This document shows positions 19,035-29,888 of a stretch of 64,000 bases of DNA, piece by piece. Origin of the DNA: an uncultured Paracoccaceae bacterium (lineage in GTDB: Bacteria > Pseudomonadota > Alphaproteobacteria > Rhodobacterales > Rhodobacteraceae); the NCBI GenBank assembly GCA_947496605.1, contig CANMDF010000004.1, forward strand, positions 124,001 through 188,000. Reading direction: 5' to 3'. The position numbers and the translations under genes were made by a program. Below the pieces are notes generated by a model that was not told the DNA's origin, made no database searches, and saw only the letters and a list, made by a program, of their open reading frames with translations. Numbering within the stretch: position 1 is the stretch's first letter; every line of letters starts with the position of its first letter.

Positions 19035-21245
19035 TTGAACATCGGAGTGTCCAGATTGGCGAAAAACGATATCCCCGATAGACCTGATTTCCTGACCGAT
19101 GACGTTCTGTCTGCCCTGAATGCAGGGCACTACCACGCGACTTATGATGTCCTTGGCCCGCACAAAAGCGGCAATCGCCGTTGGATCACCACGTATCAGC
19201 CTGGCGCCACGCGGGTCACGGCCACCGTTTCAGGAAAACAAACCGAACTGCCGCGCGTATCAGGAGATGTCTTTTCAGGCCGCGTGCCCGGCAAGACCTA
19301 CACTCTGACCGTGCATTACGAAGACGGCACCGAACATAACGGCCATGACCCATTTTCCTTTGATCCTGTCCTGTCTGATATGGATAAATACCTGTTCGGC
19401 GAAGGCACCCATAAAGAGCTTTGGCGCGTCTTGGGTGCGCATGTCACCACGCATCAAGGCATCCAAGGCGTTCATTTTGCCGTCTGGGCACCAAATGCCC
19501 GGCGCGTCAGTGTCATTGGCGATTTCAACATGTGGGACAGCTGCCGCCACCCGATGTGCCCCGCCGGAGAAACCGGCATCTGGGAGGCATTCTTGCCCGG
19601 CGTCACGGACGGTGCGCTTTATAAGTATCAGGTGGTGGGGGCCGATGGGCAGGTGCGCGACAAGGCTGATCCGGCTGGCTTTGGGTCACAACATCCGCCT
19701 GAGCAGGCATCGATCGTGCGCGATATCGCAGGTTATGGGTGGCGTGATGCCGCATGGATGAAGGACCGCGCCGCCCGTGCAGACCGTGCCCAACCGATTT
19801 CGATTTACGAAGTTCATCTAGGGTCATGGCGGCGACGCTATGATGACAACGGCAGGCCGCTGTCCTACCAAGAACTGGCCCGTGATCTGGTCTCTTACGT
19901 CAAATATATGGGCTTTACCCATATTGAATTGATGCCGGTGTCCGAGTTTCCTTTTGATGGTTCTTGGGGCTATCAGCCAGTTGGTCTTTACGCGCCCACG
20001 ATCCGATTTGGCCCACCAAATGAGTTTCGCGATTTTGTCGACGAGGCCCATGCCGCAGGTATCGGTGTTTTGCTCGATTGGGTGCCCGGTCATTTTCCAA
20101 CGGACCCACATGGCCTGATCCAGTTTGATGGCACCGCACTTTATGAACACGCCGACCCGCGCGAAGGGTTCCATCAGGACTGGAACACGCTGATCCCAAA
20201 TTATGGGCGCACGGAGGTGAAAAACTACTTCATTGCCAATGCGCTTTACTGGTTAGAGGAATATCATCTGGACGGCCTGCGGGTCGATGCGGTGGCGTCG
20301 ATGCTCTACCGTGATTATTCGCGCAACGATGGCGAGTGGGTCCCTAACAAAGACGGTGGTCGCGAAAATTATGAGGCTATCGCGTTCTTGCAAGAGATGA
20401 ACACAGCCGCCTACGGCGCGGATGCCTCAATCATGACTGTGGCCGAGGAAAGTACATCCTTTCCCGGCGTGTCACAGCCAGCGCATACCGGTGGGCTTGG
20501 GTTCGGCTACAAGTGGAACATGGGCTGGATGAACGACACCCTGCGCTACATGGAACAAGACCCGATTTACCGCCAGCACGATCACCACCTGATGACCTTT
20601 CCGATTGACTGGGCATTCAGCGAAAACTTCATTCTGCCGATTAGCCATGACGAAGTCGTGCATGGCAAAGGATCTATGCTGACAAAGATGCCCGGCACGG
20701 AGTGGGAGAAGTTTGCCAACCTGCGTGCCTACTATGCCTTTATGTGGACCCAGCCCGGCAAGAAGCTGTTGTTCATGGGCTGCGAATTTGCCCAGCCTGA
20801 GGAATGGAACCATGACGCCGAACTGAACTGGGGTGCAGCCGAACACCCTGCCCACAAGGGCATCCAGCGACTGGTGCAGGACCTAAATCATCTTTACCGC
20901 GATGTGCCCGCACTACACGCGAAAGATTGCGAACACGCCGGATTTGCGTGGGTATGCAATGATCCTACGCAATCCGTCATGGGGTATCTGCGCAAAGGTG
21001 AGGATGCGGATAAGGACGTACTTGTCGTCTGCAACTTCACACCGGTTGAACGCACCGCCTTTCGCGTTGGCGTACCAAATGCAGGGCATTGGCGCGAAAT
21101 TCTGAACACTGATGCTACGATCTATGGTGGTGCCAACCGCGGCAATTTGGGCGGTTGCGACGCGCGGGATATACCTGCAGATGGGTGCGCGCATTCGGTG
21201 ACGCTGACACTGCCACCATTGTCAGTGATCGTGCTGCAAAGCTAG
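19035..21245 (+). CDS. glgB: 1,4-alpha-glucan branching enzyme
   Basis: GH13 enzyme that makes alpha-1,6 branches in glycogen. About 736 residues: an N-terminal CBM48-type region (HFAVWAPNARRVSVIGDFN near 155), then the catalytic barrel. The nucleophile is in DGLRVDAVASM (Asp near residue 418), the acid Glu in VAEEST, and HDEVVHGKGSM is typical of GlgB. There is no ATG in the right place. TTG at 19035 (GAGG four bases before) gives MNIG. GTG 19047 or TTG 19056 (GGAG eight bases before, giving MAKND) are real alternatives. It is first in the cluster glgB-glgC-glgA-glgX-pgm. Confidence 0.93.
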   Translation: MNIGVSRLAKNDIPDRPDFLTDDVLSALNAGHYHATYDVLGPHKSGNRRWITTYQPGATRVTATVSGKQTELPRVSGDVFSGRVPGKTYTLTVHYEDGTEHNGHDPFSFDPVLSDMDKYLFGEGTHKELWRVLGAHVTTHQGIQGVHFAVWAPNARRVSVIGDFNMWDSCRHPMCPAGETGIWEAFLPGVTDGALYKYQVVGADGQVRDKADPAGFGSQHPPEQASIVRDIAGYGWRDAAWMKDRAARADRAQPISIYEVHLGSWRRRYDDNGRPLSYQELARDLVSYVKYMGFTHIELMPVSEFPFDGSWGYQPVGLYAPTIRFGPPNEFRDFVDEAHAAGIGVLLDWVPGHFPTDPHGLIQFDGTALYEHADPREGFHQDWNTLIPNYGRTEVKNYFIANALYWLEEYHLDGLRVDAVASMLYRDYSRNDGEWVPNKDGGRENYEAIAFLQEMNTAAYGADASIMTVAEESTSFPGVSQPAHTGGLGFGYKWNMGWMNDTLRYMEQDPIYRQHDHHLMTFPIDWAFSENFILPISHDEVVHGKGSMLTKMPGTEWEKFANLRAYYAFMWTQPGKKLLFMGCEFAQPEEWNHDAELNWGAAEHPAHKGIQRLVQDLNHLYRDVPALHAKDCEHAGFAWVCNDPTQSVMGYLRKGEDADKDVLVVCNFTPVERTAFRVGVPNAGHWREILNTDATIYGGANRGNLGGCDARDIPADGCAHSVTLTLPPLSVIVLQS

Positions 21246-21277
21246 GTTGAGAGAAATACAAAAGAGGGGGAGACGAC

Positions 21278-22534
21278 ATGCCAACAAAGCGTATCACACA
21301 AAGGTCCATGGCTTTCGTTCTTGCGGGCGGCCGGGGTAGCCGCTTGAAAGAACTGACAGACCGCCGGGTCAAACCCGCCGTGCCATTCGGCGGCAAGGCC
21401 CGGATTATCGATTTCGCGCTATCAAATGCCGTAAACTCTGGCATCCGCAAGGTCGCCGTCGCCACCCAATACAAAGCCCACAGTCTGATCCGGCATACCC
21501 AGCGCGGCTGGAACTTTTTCCGCGCCGAACGCAATGAGTTTTTGGATGTGCTACCTGCCTCGCAGCGTGGCGGCAACGAAAGTTGGTACAAAGGCACGGC
21601 CGATGCGGTCACCCAGAACATCGATATCGTTGATAGCTATAACGTAGACTACGTTGTCATTCTCGCTGGCGATCACATCTACAAAATGGACTACGAAATT
21701 ATGCTCCGCCAACATGTGGAAACCGGTGCAGACGTCACGGTCGGTTGCCTGACGGTGCCACGGATGGAGGCCACAGCCTTTGGTGTCATGGACACCGACG
21801 ACACCGGACGCATCACCAGTTTTCTTGAAAAACCAGCCGATCCACCCGGCACCCCAGAGGACCCGGACAAAGCCCTCGCATCCATGGGGATTTACGTCTT
21901 CAACTGGGACTTCTTGCGCGCATTGCTGGTGAAAGACGCGGATAACCCTGAGTCCACCAACGACTTTGGCAACGACCTGATCCCAAGCATTGTGGCTAAC
22001 GGTAAAGCCATGGCGCACCGTTTTGATGAAAGCTGTGTGCGCGCAGATGGCGCACCTGCCTATTGGAAAGACGTCGGTACTGTCGACGCCTTTTGGGAAG
22101 CGCATATCGACCTGACCAACTTTACACCTGAGCTAGATCTCTGGGATCAAAACTGGCCCATCTGGACCTACAATGAGGCAGTTCCACCAGCCAAGTTTAT
22201 TCACGATGAACGCGACCGGCGCGGGATGGCCATTTCGTCGATGGTGGCCGGGGGCTGCATCATTTCCGGCACCGAAGTGCGGAACTCAGTTTTGTTCACG
22301 AACGTGCACACCAATTCCTACGCGGTGCTTGATCACGCAGTCATTTTGCCAAACGTGGTGGTCGAGCGTTCAGCAAGGCTGCGGCAAGTCGTGGTGGATA
22401 GTGGTGTTGTCATCCCCGAAGGACTGGTTGTGGGTGAGGATCCGACCGAAGACGGCAAATGGTTCCGTGTCACCGATCGCGGGATCACGTTGATCACCCA
22501 AGACATGCTGGACAAGAGGGCTGCTGCTTTATGA
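21278..22534 (+). CDS. glgC: Glucose-1-phosphate adenylyltransferase
   Basis: Makes ADP-glucose from glucose 1-phosphate and ATP, the committed and allosterically controlled step of glycogen synthesis. At 418 residues it has the nucleotide loop [19 protein letters not shown] near residue 12, [14 protein letters not shown] after it, and a C-terminal left-handed beta-helix region. ATG 21278 follows an AGAGGGGGAG box. Its stop overlaps the glgA start (ATGA), so GlgC and GlgA are probably made in a fixed ratio. Confidence 0.97.
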   Translation: MPTKRITQRSMAFVLAGGRGSRLKELTDRRVKPAVPFGGKARIIDFALSNAVNSGIRKVAVATQYKAHSLIRHTQRGWNFFRAERNEFLDVLPASQRGGNESWYKGTADAVTQNIDIVDSYNVDYVVILAGDHIYKMDYEIMLRQHVETGADVTVGCLTVPRMEATAFGVMDTDDTGRITSFLEKPADPPGTPEDPDKALASMGIYVFNWDFLRALLVKDADNPESTNDFGNDLIPSIVANGKAMAHRFDESCVRADGAPAYWKDVGTVDAFWEAHIDLTNFTPELDLWDQNWPIWTYNEAVPPAKFIHDERDRRGMAISSMVAGGCIISGTEVRNSVLFTNVHTNSYAVLDHAVILPNVVVERSARLRQVVVDSGVVIPEGLVVGEDPTEDGKWFRVTDRGITLITQDMLDKRAAAL

Positions 22535-23961
22535 CCAAGGCGCTTTTTGTCGTCTCTGAATGTGCCCCGCTGGTGAAAACCGGTGGGTTGGCCGATGTGG
22601 CGGGCGCTTTGCCCATCGTGCTGGCCAAACATGGCGTCGGCGTCCGGGTTCTGTTGCCGGGCTATCGCACCGTGATGGCGCAGCTTGGCAAGACCAAGAC
22701 TGTTGCGCGCTTTGATGCCCTCTTTGGTGGTTCGGCCGAACTTCTGTCCTGCTCGGTTGCGGGTCTTGATATGCTGATCCTTGATGCGCCGCATCTTTAT
22801 GATCGCGATGGTGCGATTTACGGCGATGCGACGGGTGCCGATTGGCCGGACAATGCTGAACGGTTTGCCGCACTTTGCAAGGTGGCGGCCTTGATCGCGG
22901 CGGATGGTATCGATGGCTGGACGCCAGATGTCGTGCACGGGCATGATTGGCAGGCTGGGCTGACGCCGGAATATATGCACGCACTCGGGGTCACGACCCC
23001 TTTTGTCTTTACGATCCACAACATTGCATTTCATGGGAATGCAGATGCAGGCAAACTGGGTGACCTTGGGCTTGATCCGGCACGCTTTACGTCAGAGCAT
23101 TTCGAATTCTGGGGGCAGATTTCGGCGCTGAAGGCCGGGATCGTTGGGGCCGCCAAAATCAATACGGTATCGCAAACCTATGCCGAAGAGTTACTGACGC
23201 CGGATTTCGGCATCGGAATGGATGGTATTTTGCGCGCACGGCAATCGGATCTGTCCGGTATTGTGAACGGCATTGATGTAGATGTCTGGAACCCTGCGAC
23301 CGACCCCAACATCACACCCTACAAAAACGCAGCTGGCAAAGCCGCAAATAAAAAGGCGCTGCGCAAGACCTTTGGGCTTGGTCAGTCAAGTGGCCCTCTG
23401 TGTGTCCTCGTGTCCCGCTTAACGGAACAGAAAGGCATTGATCTGCTGCTCGATGCTTTGCCAGCATTGCTGGAAGGTGGCGGTCAAATTGCCCTGTTGG
23501 GGTCCGGTGATCCAAAGCTTGAGATTGCTTTGCTTGAGGCGGCTGACACCCACGCGAACCTTGCGGTCAAGATCGGCTATGACGAGACTTTGTCGCACCA
23601 GATGATGGCAGGCGGAGATGCCGTCTTAGTTCCCTCTCGGTTTGAACCCTGCGGCCTGACCCAACTTTACGGATTGCGCTATGGCACGCTGCCACTTGTC
23701 GCCCTGACAGGTGGCTTGGCCGATACTGTGATCAACGCCTCGCCTGCCGCGTTGACCCGCGGCGTCGCGACAGGATTGCAGTTCTTCCCGATCAATGCGC
23801 AGGCGCTGGCGAATGCTTTTGTGCGCCTATGTGATCTGTTTCAAGACAAGGCGACGTGGAAAACGATGCAACGCAACGCAATGAAACAACCCGTCGATTG
23901 GGATACATCAGCAGCCACCTACAAAGATATGTACGCACGTTTGACCGAGGTAGCCTCTTGA
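22531..23961 (+). CDS. glgA: Glycogen synthase
   Basis: GT5 transferase that extends alpha-1,4-glucan chains from ADP-glucose. From [10 protein letters not shown] it has 476 residues, normal for GlgA. The ADP-glucose site [13 protein letters not shown] is near residue 16, HGHDWQAGL lies in the middle, and the C-terminal half carries [18 protein letters not shown] and TGGLADTV. The ATG overlaps the glgC stop by 4 bases. The gene ends in a 4-base overlap with the TTG start of glgX. Confidence 0.97.
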   Translation: MTKALFVVSECAPLVKTGGLADVAGALPIVLAKHGVGVRVLLPGYRTVMAQLGKTKTVARFDALFGGSAELLSCSVAGLDMLILDAPHLYDRDGAIYGDATGADWPDNAERFAALCKVAALIAADGIDGWTPDVVHGHDWQAGLTPEYMHALGVTTPFVFTIHNIAFHGNADAGKLGDLGLDPARFTSEHFEFWGQISALKAGIVGAAKINTVSQTYAEELLTPDFGIGMDGILRARQSDLSGIVNGIDVDVWNPATDPNITPYKNAAGKAANKKALRKTFGLGQSSGPLCVLVSRLTEQKGIDLLLDALPALLEGGGQIALLGSGDPKLEIALLEAADTHANLAVKIGYDETLSHQMMAGGDAVLVPSRFEPCGLTQLYGLRYGTLPLVALTGGLADTVINASPAALTRGVATGLQFFPINAQALANAFVRLCDLFQDKATWKTMQRNAMKQPVDWDTSAATYKDMYARLTEVAS

Positions 23962-26042
23962 ACATCGGTCCTTTTGAGACACGACCGGGCCGCCCGTCCC
24001 CACTGGGTGCCACGGTAGACGCTGAAGGCGTGAACTTTGCCGTGTTTTCCCGGCACGCGACCAAAGTCATGCTCTGCCTCTTTGATGACGAAGGCAACGA
24101 GAACCAGATCATTGCGCTGCCAGAACGCGAAGGCCATGTGTGGCACGGCTATTTTCCCGGCATGAAGGTAGGCCAGCAATATGGTTTCCGGATGGACGGC
24201 CCCTACAAGCCGCTCGAAGGTCATCGGTTTAATCCCTACAAATTGTTGATCGACCCTTATGCCAAAAGCCTGACCGGGCACCCCAAATGGAATGATGCGC
24301 TTTTTGGGTATGACACGACCGACAAAACCCAAGATTTGAGCTTTGATAAGACCGACAGTGCGCCCTACATGCCGCGCTGCATCGTGGTTGACCCGTCTTT
24401 CAATTGGGAAAATGCAGCTGAACCGCGCCATGCGCTCGAAAGTTCGATTATCTACGAGGCCCATGTCAAAGGCCTGACGGCCGAACGGCGCGACATCCCG
24501 AACCCGGGCACCTATTTGGCGATGGCCTCTGACCCGATCCTTGAACACCTCAATAATCTCGGTGTTACGGCGGTCGAATTGCTGCCGGTACAAGCTTTTT
24601 TGAATGAAAAGTTTCTGCTGGATCGGGGTCTGACAAATTACTGGGGCTATATGACTTACGGGTTCTTCGCCCCCGATCCCCGTTACATGCAAGACGGCGA
24701 TATCGCAGAGTTCCAACAGATGGTCCGGCGCTTTCACTCTGCCGGGATCGAGGTGATTTTGGATGTGGTCTATAACCACACCGCTGAAGGGTCTGAGCTG
24801 GGACCAACCCTGATGTTTCGGGGGCTGGATAACGCCAGTTATTACAGGCTCGCGGATAATCCGCGGTATTACATCGATGATGCGGGTTGTGGGAACACGC
24901 TCGACTTTGAAAACCCGTTTGTGATCCGACTGGTGATGGACAGCCTGCGCTATTGGGTCGAAGTGATGCATGTCGATGGATTTCGTTTCGATTTGTGTTC
25001 GGCCTTGGGACGCACCGCACGCGGATTTGAACGCGACGGTCCGTTCTTTCGGGCAATCGGACAGGACCCGGTTCTTAATCAGGTGAAACTGATCGCAGAG
25101 CCTTGGGACATTGGCCCGGGTGGATACCAATTGGGCGCTTACCCGTCGCCATTCGCGGAATGGAATGACAAATACCGCGACAACGTCCGCGAATTTTGGC
25201 GCGGTGACGCCGGTAAGGTCAGGGATCTGGCGGAACGGCTTGTCGGTTCAGCCCCTTACTTTGATCATGATGGACGCGCCGCGACATCATCATTGAATTT
25301 CCTGACGGCCCATGATGGTTTTACCCTGCACGACACGGTCAGCTACAGCCGCAAACACAATCTTGCCAACGGCGAGGATGACCGCGACGGCCATTCCAAC
25401 AACCATTCCGACAATATGGGCGTGGAGGGTCCGACTGACGATCCCAAGATCAATGCGGCCCGCGTGCGACGCAAACGCAATATGATTGCGACGTTGATGT
25501 TGTCGCAAGGCACCCCGATGATGCTCGCGGGTGACGAGCTCAGCAATTCGCAAGGCGGCAACAACAATGCCTATTGCCAGGACAATGAAATTGGTTGGGT
25601 GAATTGGCCAGACGAAGACGACCCCTTCTACACTTTTTGCCAGCAAGCCATCGCATTCCGCAAAATGCACCCTTTGCTACGGCAAACCCGGTTTTTGCAT
25701 TCCCGCCAAAGATTGATCGACGGAGAGCCCGATCTCTTCTGGCGGCAGGCAAACGGCGATGCGATGACACAAGATGATTGGGACAATGCGACTTTGAACA
25801 CACTTGTGGCTGAAATGCGCATGGCGTCCGGATCGCCGGAATATGTGAAACGCGAAGGTGCTTTGCTTGTCGTCCTTAATCGCGGCGGCACGGTGGACAT
25901 TGCGCCGCCAGATTTGCCCGAAGGCGACACTTGGGTGCGCCGCTTTGATACCAGTCAGGACGATGCAATCGCAGTCACGGCGGGCATGACCGTGGCTGCC
26001 GATTGTGTCGCCGTGTTTTCGCAAGAAACGATGGAAGGCTGA
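23958..26042 (+). CDS. glgX: Glycogen debranching enzyme
   Basis: GH13 isoamylase-type enzyme that hydrolyses alpha-1,6 branches of partly degraded glycogen. The TTG start at 23958 overlaps the glgA stop as TTGA and has CGAGGTAG eight bases upstream; the resulting [19 protein letters not shown] is a normal GlgX N-terminus, giving 694 residues. Motifs are VYNHTAEGSELGP, the nucleophile region DGFRFDLCSALGR, AEPWDIGPGGYQLG with the acid Glu, and LTAHDGFTLHD. No glgP phosphorylase gene is present in this cluster as seen. Confidence 0.94.
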   Translation: MNIGPFETRPGRPSPLGATVDAEGVNFAVFSRHATKVMLCLFDDEGNENQIIALPEREGHVWHGYFPGMKVGQQYGFRMDGPYKPLEGHRFNPYKLLIDPYAKSLTGHPKWNDALFGYDTTDKTQDLSFDKTDSAPYMPRCIVVDPSFNWENAAEPRHALESSIIYEAHVKGLTAERRDIPNPGTYLAMASDPILEHLNNLGVTAVELLPVQAFLNEKFLLDRGLTNYWGYMTYGFFAPDPRYMQDGDIAEFQQMVRRFHSAGIEVILDVVYNHTAEGSELGPTLMFRGLDNASYYRLADNPRYYIDDAGCGNTLDFENPFVIRLVMDSLRYWVEVMHVDGFRFDLCSALGRTARGFERDGPFFRAIGQDPVLNQVKLIAEPWDIGPGGYQLGAYPSPFAEWNDKYRDNVREFWRGDAGKVRDLAERLVGSAPYFDHDGRAATSSLNFLTAHDGFTLHDTVSYSRKHNLANGEDDRDGHSNNHSDNMGVEGPTDDPKINAARVRRKRNMIATLMLSQGTPMMLAGDELSNSQGGNNNAYCQDNEIGWVNWPDEDDPFYTFCQQAIAFRKMHPLLRQTRFLHSRQRLIDGEPDLFWRQANGDAMTQDDWDNATLNTLVAEMRMASGSPEYVKREGALLVVLNRGGTVDIAPPDLPEGDTWVRRFDTSQDDAIAVTAGMTVAADCVAVFSQETMEG

Positions 26043-26072
26043 ATGCCGGGAATAAACGAAGGAGGAAGACAG

Positions 26073-27704
26073 ATGCCGATGCAAAATGTACGGACCACTC
26101 CGATAGAGGGACAAAAGCCGGGGACCAGCGGTCTTCGCAAAAAGACGGCTGTGTTCAGGCGACCTCATTTTCTGGAGAACTACGTTCAGGCAACCTTTGA
26201 CGGGATTGGCGGCGTCGAGGGCAAGACCCTTGTGATCGGCGGCGACGGACGGTTCTTTAATGATGCCGCCGTGCAGATCATCCTGCGCATGGCCTGTGCC
26301 AATGGTGCTGCCAAATGTATCGTTGGACGAGGCGGCCTGTTGTCAACGCCTGCGGCGTCCCATCTGATCCGCTTGCGCAAGGCGGATGGTGGCTTGATTT
26401 TATCCGCCAGCCATAACCCCGGTGGGCCAGATGCCGATTTTGGCCTGAAGTTTAACGGTCCAAACGGCGGCCCTGCGACAGAGGCCGTCACAGATCGTAT
26501 CTTTGCGTGCACACAGACACTGACCTTCTACAAAATCGCGGCAGGCGAGGATGTGGACCTTGCGCAACTGGGCACTCACAAGCTGGAAGGTATGACGATC
26601 GAAATCGTCGATCCCGTCGCCGATTATGCCGCATTGATGCAAACGATCGTTGATTTCCCAAAGATCAAAGCGCTTTTCGCGGGTGGTTTTACGATGTGTT
26701 TTGACGCCATGCACGCGATTACCGGCCCATATGCCCATACCATTCTAGAAGACATGTTGGGTGCGCCCAAAGGCACGGTGATCAATGGTCAGCCTAGCCC
26801 CGACTTTGGCAAAGGCCATCCGGATCCAAATCCGATTTGGGCCAAGACCCTGATGGACAAAATGTATGGCGCCGATGCACCCGATTTCGGGGCCGCGTCT
26901 GACGGTGATGGCGACCGCAATATGATTGTCGGTCGCGGGGCCTATGTCACGCCGTCTGACAGTCTTGCGCTGTTAACGGCCCATGCCCATCTTGCACCGG
27001 CTTATCGCGGTGGTCTTGCAGGTGTTGCGCGGTCGATGCCCACGTCCCGCGCGGTGGACCGGGTCGCGACCAGCCTTGGCATCGGATGTTTTGAAACCCC
27101 GACAGGGTGGAAATTCTTTGGCAACTTGCTGGATGCAGGCAAAGTCACCCTGTGCGGCGAGGAAAGTGCGGGCACTGGTTCGGATCATGTGCGTGAAAAG
27201 GACGGGCTATGGGCCGTTCTGCTTTGGTTGAACATTCTGGCCGAGACCGGGAAATCAGTATCAGACCTAATGGCTGATCTGTGGGCCGCGCATGGGCGGT
27301 GTTACTATTCCCGGCTAGATTACGAAGATGTGGATAGCGACAAAGCCAATTCCATGATCGACGCACTGCGGGTACGGCTGCCCATGCTGGCAGGCGCGCG
27401 CATTGGCGCGATGACGGTTGAGAACGCGGATGAGTTCTCATATCTTGATCCGGTCGATGGGTCCAAATCCATGGGGCAAGGCCTGCGCATTGTCTTTGAA
27501 GGCGGCGCACGTGCTGTGTTCCGTTTGTCGGGGACAGGCACGCAAGGTGCCACCATTCGGCTTTACCTCGAGCAATTGGAAACCGATCCCGCGCGTTTGC
27601 AAGACGCACCCGAAGACATGCTGCGCAATGTACGCGATGCGGCCCTGGAGTTGTCTGACCTGACTGCGATCACGGGCCGCACGGCACCTGACGTCATCAC
27701 GTAA
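26073..27704 (+). CDS. pgm: Phosphoglucomutase (alpha-D-glucose-specific)
   Basis: Interconverts glucose 1-phosphate and 6-phosphate, linking glycogen to central metabolism. The 543 residues from the ATG at 26073 are chosen because AAGGAGG (26059-26065) lies seven bases upstream; an earlier ATG directly after the glgX stop has no such box. The active-site Ser lies in LSASHNPGG, the Mg2+ loop is DGDGDRNMIV, the sugar loop is GEESAGTGSDH, and the phosphate loop is RLSGTGTQG. It is the last gene of the glg run and is convergent with the GH13 glucosidase. Confidence 0.95.
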   Translation: MPMQNVRTTPIEGQKPGTSGLRKKTAVFRRPHFLENYVQATFDGIGGVEGKTLVIGGDGRFFNDAAVQIILRMACANGAAKCIVGRGGLLSTPAASHLIRLRKADGGLILSASHNPGGPDADFGLKFNGPNGGPATEAVTDRIFACTQTLTFYKIAAGEDVDLAQLGTHKLEGMTIEIVDPVADYAALMQTIVDFPKIKALFAGGFTMCFDAMHAITGPYAHTILEDMLGAPKGTVINGQPSPDFGKGHPDPNPIWAKTLMDKMYGADAPDFGAASDGDGDRNMIVGRGAYVTPSDSLALLTAHAHLAPAYRGGLAGVARSMPTSRAVDRVATSLGIGCFETPTGWKFFGNLLDAGKVTLCGEESAGTGSDHVREKDGLWAVLLWLNILAETGKSVSDLMADLWAAHGRCYYSRLDYEDVDSDKANSMIDALRVRLPMLAGARIGAMTVENADEFSYLDPVDGSKSMGQGLRIVFEGGARAVFRLSGTGTQGATIRLYLEQLETDPARLQDAPEDMLRNVRDAALELSDLTAITGRTAPDVIT

Positions 27705-27722
27705 GATGGGTTAAAGCCCCGC

Positions 27723-29330
27723 TTACAGTGGCGCATCCGTGCCGTGTGACAGATAAGCAAACCCATTGCCTGCAAGCGTCAGCGTTCCGTTGTCTAGCGT
27801 GACCGCCTGACCCAAAGCGACCTGGGCTTGCGATTTCAACGCGACGCTGTGTGTGTCTGCAGACAGGTTGAAAACACAGGTCAGCGTTTGCTCTGCGTCC
27901 TTGCGCGTGAACGCCAGCAAAGGCTCGGGCAATGCGATAAAGGTCGTCTGACCACGCGCCAAGGCGGGGCTGGCTTTTCGGTAGGCAATCATATCTTTGT
28001 AATATGCCATGATGCTGCCTGCGCCTTGCTGATCGACAGACTTTGCCGCTTGCGGTGCCTTGACCGGCAACCAAGGTGTCCCTGATGAAAAGCCTGCATT
28101 TGGTGCATCTTTTTCCCATACCATCGGCGTGCGGCATCCATCGCGCCCTTTTACGGCAGGCCAATAGCGGATCGCGGGCGGATCAGTCAGTTCTTCAAAC
28201 ACCAGCTCTGTTTCGGTCTGGCCCAGCTCTTCGCCTTGATAGATGCCAATAGTGCCTTCGAATGACATCAACATCGCACAGGCCAGCCGTGCGATGCTGT
28301 CCTCGGACACCGCATGATCGGCCCAACGGGTGACCTGACGCGGCACATCATGGTTACTGAAGGACCAATAAGGGTGCCCATCCGGTGCACCATCTTGAAA
28401 CCCTTGAATGCAATTGCGGAAATGTTCAGCGTTGAAATCAGGACCAAGCATCGCAAAGCTATAGGCCATATGCAGCCGGTCGGTCCCGGCAGTATATTCA
28501 CCCATAATCTCGATTGAGCGGCGGCCCATTTCACCAACTTCGCCCACCATCATGATGTCATCATATTGGTCCGTCAGCTTGCGCAGGCGTTCCAGAAACC
28601 CAAGGTTTTCTGGCCGTGTCTTATTGTAGATGTTGTTCTGCATCCCATAAAGATCGGTCGCCATCACTTGTGGTTTTGCCTGTGCGGGCGGGTTCGAGCG
28701 CAGTTTTTGATCATGATAATAGTAATTTACGGTATCCAGCCGGAAACCATCCAAACCCCGATCAAGCCAGAACTTGCAAGTCTCAAGGATGGCATCAACC
28801 ACGTCAGGGTTATGGAAATTCAGATCGGGCTGCGAGGCAAGGAAGTTATGCAAATAGTACTGCCCACGCTGCGGATCGAATTCCCAGGCAGGACCACCAA
28901 AGTGGCTGTGCCAGTTGGTTGGCGGTGATCCATCAGGCAGCGGGTCTGCCCAGACATACCAATCGGCCTTGTCATTGTCGCGGCTGACGCGGGACTGTTT
29001 GAACCATTCATGCTGATCAGAGGTATGTGACAAGACCTGATCCACAATCACTTTCAACCCACGGGCATGGGCCCCAGCGATCAACGCATCAAAGGCCGCC
29101 AGATCACCAAAAAGCGGATCAACGGCCAGATAGTTTGACACGTCGTACCCCATGTCTTTTTGCGGGGACGCAAAGATGGGTGAAAGCCAGATACAATCGA
29201 CACCAAGCCCAGCGATGTGGTCCAACCGGTCAGTAATACCTGCAAGGTCACCGACACCGTCACCGGTACTATCTTGATAAGAGCGCGGGTAGACCTGATA
29301 GATCACAGCGCTTCGCCACCATTCTTGCAT
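27723..29330 (-). CDS. GH13 alpha-glucosidase
   Basis: A 535-residue cytosolic GH13 enzyme of the oligo-1,6-glucosidase/alpha-glucosidase type. It starts MQEWWRSAVIYQVYPRSYQD, with GAGAG-like SD (GGAGAG) upstream of the ATG at 29330. Catalytic residues are D199 in DGFRLDTVN, E264 in MVGEVGEMG, and the Asp of FSNHDVPRQ. DQVLSHTSDQHEWF is the usual second region. It faces the glycogen cluster convergently and probably hydrolyses maltose, isomaltose or short glucans released by GlgX. Exact specificity (alpha-1,4 or alpha-1,6) cannot be read from sequence. Confidence 0.88.
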   Translation of the reverse strand: MQEWWRSAVIYQVYPRSYQDSTGDGVGDLAGITDRLDHIAGLGVDCIWLSPIFASPQKDMGYDVSNYLAVDPLFGDLAAFDALIAGAHARGLKVIVDQVLSHTSDQHEWFKQSRVSRDNDKADWYVWADPLPDGSPPTNWHSHFGGPAWEFDPQRGQYYLHNFLASQPDLNFHNPDVVDAILETCKFWLDRGLDGFRLDTVNYYYHDQKLRSNPPAQAKPQVMATDLYGMQNNIYNKTRPENLGFLERLRKLTDQYDDIMMVGEVGEMGRRSIEIMGEYTAGTDRLHMAYSFAMLGPDFNAEHFRNCIQGFQDGAPDGHPYWSFSNHDVPRQVTRWADHAVSEDSIARLACAMLMSFEGTIGIYQGEELGQTETELVFEELTDPPAIRYWPAVKGRDGCRTPMVWEKDAPNAGFSSGTPWLPVKAPQAAKSVDQQGAGSIMAYYKDMIAYRKASPALARGQTTFIALPEPLLAFTRKDAEQTLTCVFNLSADTHSVALKSQAQVALGQAVTLDNGTLTLAGNGFAYLSHGTDAPL

Positions 29331-29564
29331 TTTATGCTCTCCGGCCTTGGATCGGTTTTGTTGTTCACGCTCTAGATGTGAATCGCCCAAAAGGTAAACT
29401 GGGTTTTGCGCGGCAAAGTCAAAGAATTTAGCGACTGACCGCAGGGTTTGCCCCCGAAAACCCCAATTGCATCGTTGCCCTGCTCCGGTCATACTCTACT
29501 TAGTGGGGCATAACCTTAGTGGATCATCCGGGACAAACCTGGGGGCCGGGCAGAGGATAGGCAA

Positions 29565-29888
29565 ATGCGGTATTTCTTATTGGCAGGTGCATTAGCATCT
29601 ATGGCGGCTTGCGGCGGCGGCAGTCGCGGCGCAACGGGTGATATCTCGCGGGCATGTTTAGACGCAGACCGTCGGGCGGCATCGCCAGCGCTGTGTTCAT
29701 GTGTGCAGCAAGTAGCGAACCAGTCGTTGTCAGGCAGCGATCAGGCACGTGCTGTGACTTTCTTTGAAAACCCACAACTGGCCCAAGACACCCGCCAATC
29801 TGATCGGCGCAGTGATGAACGCTTTTGGGACCGCTACCGCGCGTTCAGCGATCTGGCGTCCGAGATATGTGTGCCAGTAGGCGCGTAG
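29565..29888 (+). CDS. Small lipoprotein of unknown function
   Basis: A 107-residue protein with a lipoprotein signal (MRYFLLAGALASMAAC; lipobox ending at Cys16). The mature part is hydrophilic and contains a short Cys cluster (ALCSCVQQVANQSL) and ends SEICVPVGA. AGAGGATAG sits before the ATG. Similar roseobacter proteins are sometimes labelled arginine transporter, which I consider unsupported. It overlaps the 3' end of the convergent phosphatase gene by 44 bases. The 230-base region upstream contains CTTAGTGG twice, 16 bases apart (29499 and 29515). Confidence 0.7.
   Translation: MRYFLLAGALASMAACGGGSRGATGDISRACLDADRRAASPALCSCVQQVANQSLSGSDQARAVTFFENPQLAQDTRQSDRRSDERFWDRYRAFSDLASEICVPVGA

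Noticed and set aside
23919-25130. 403-codon minus-strand frame over glgX
   Set aside because: Antisense to the conserved GlgX domain; GC-rich third positions commonly open such frames.
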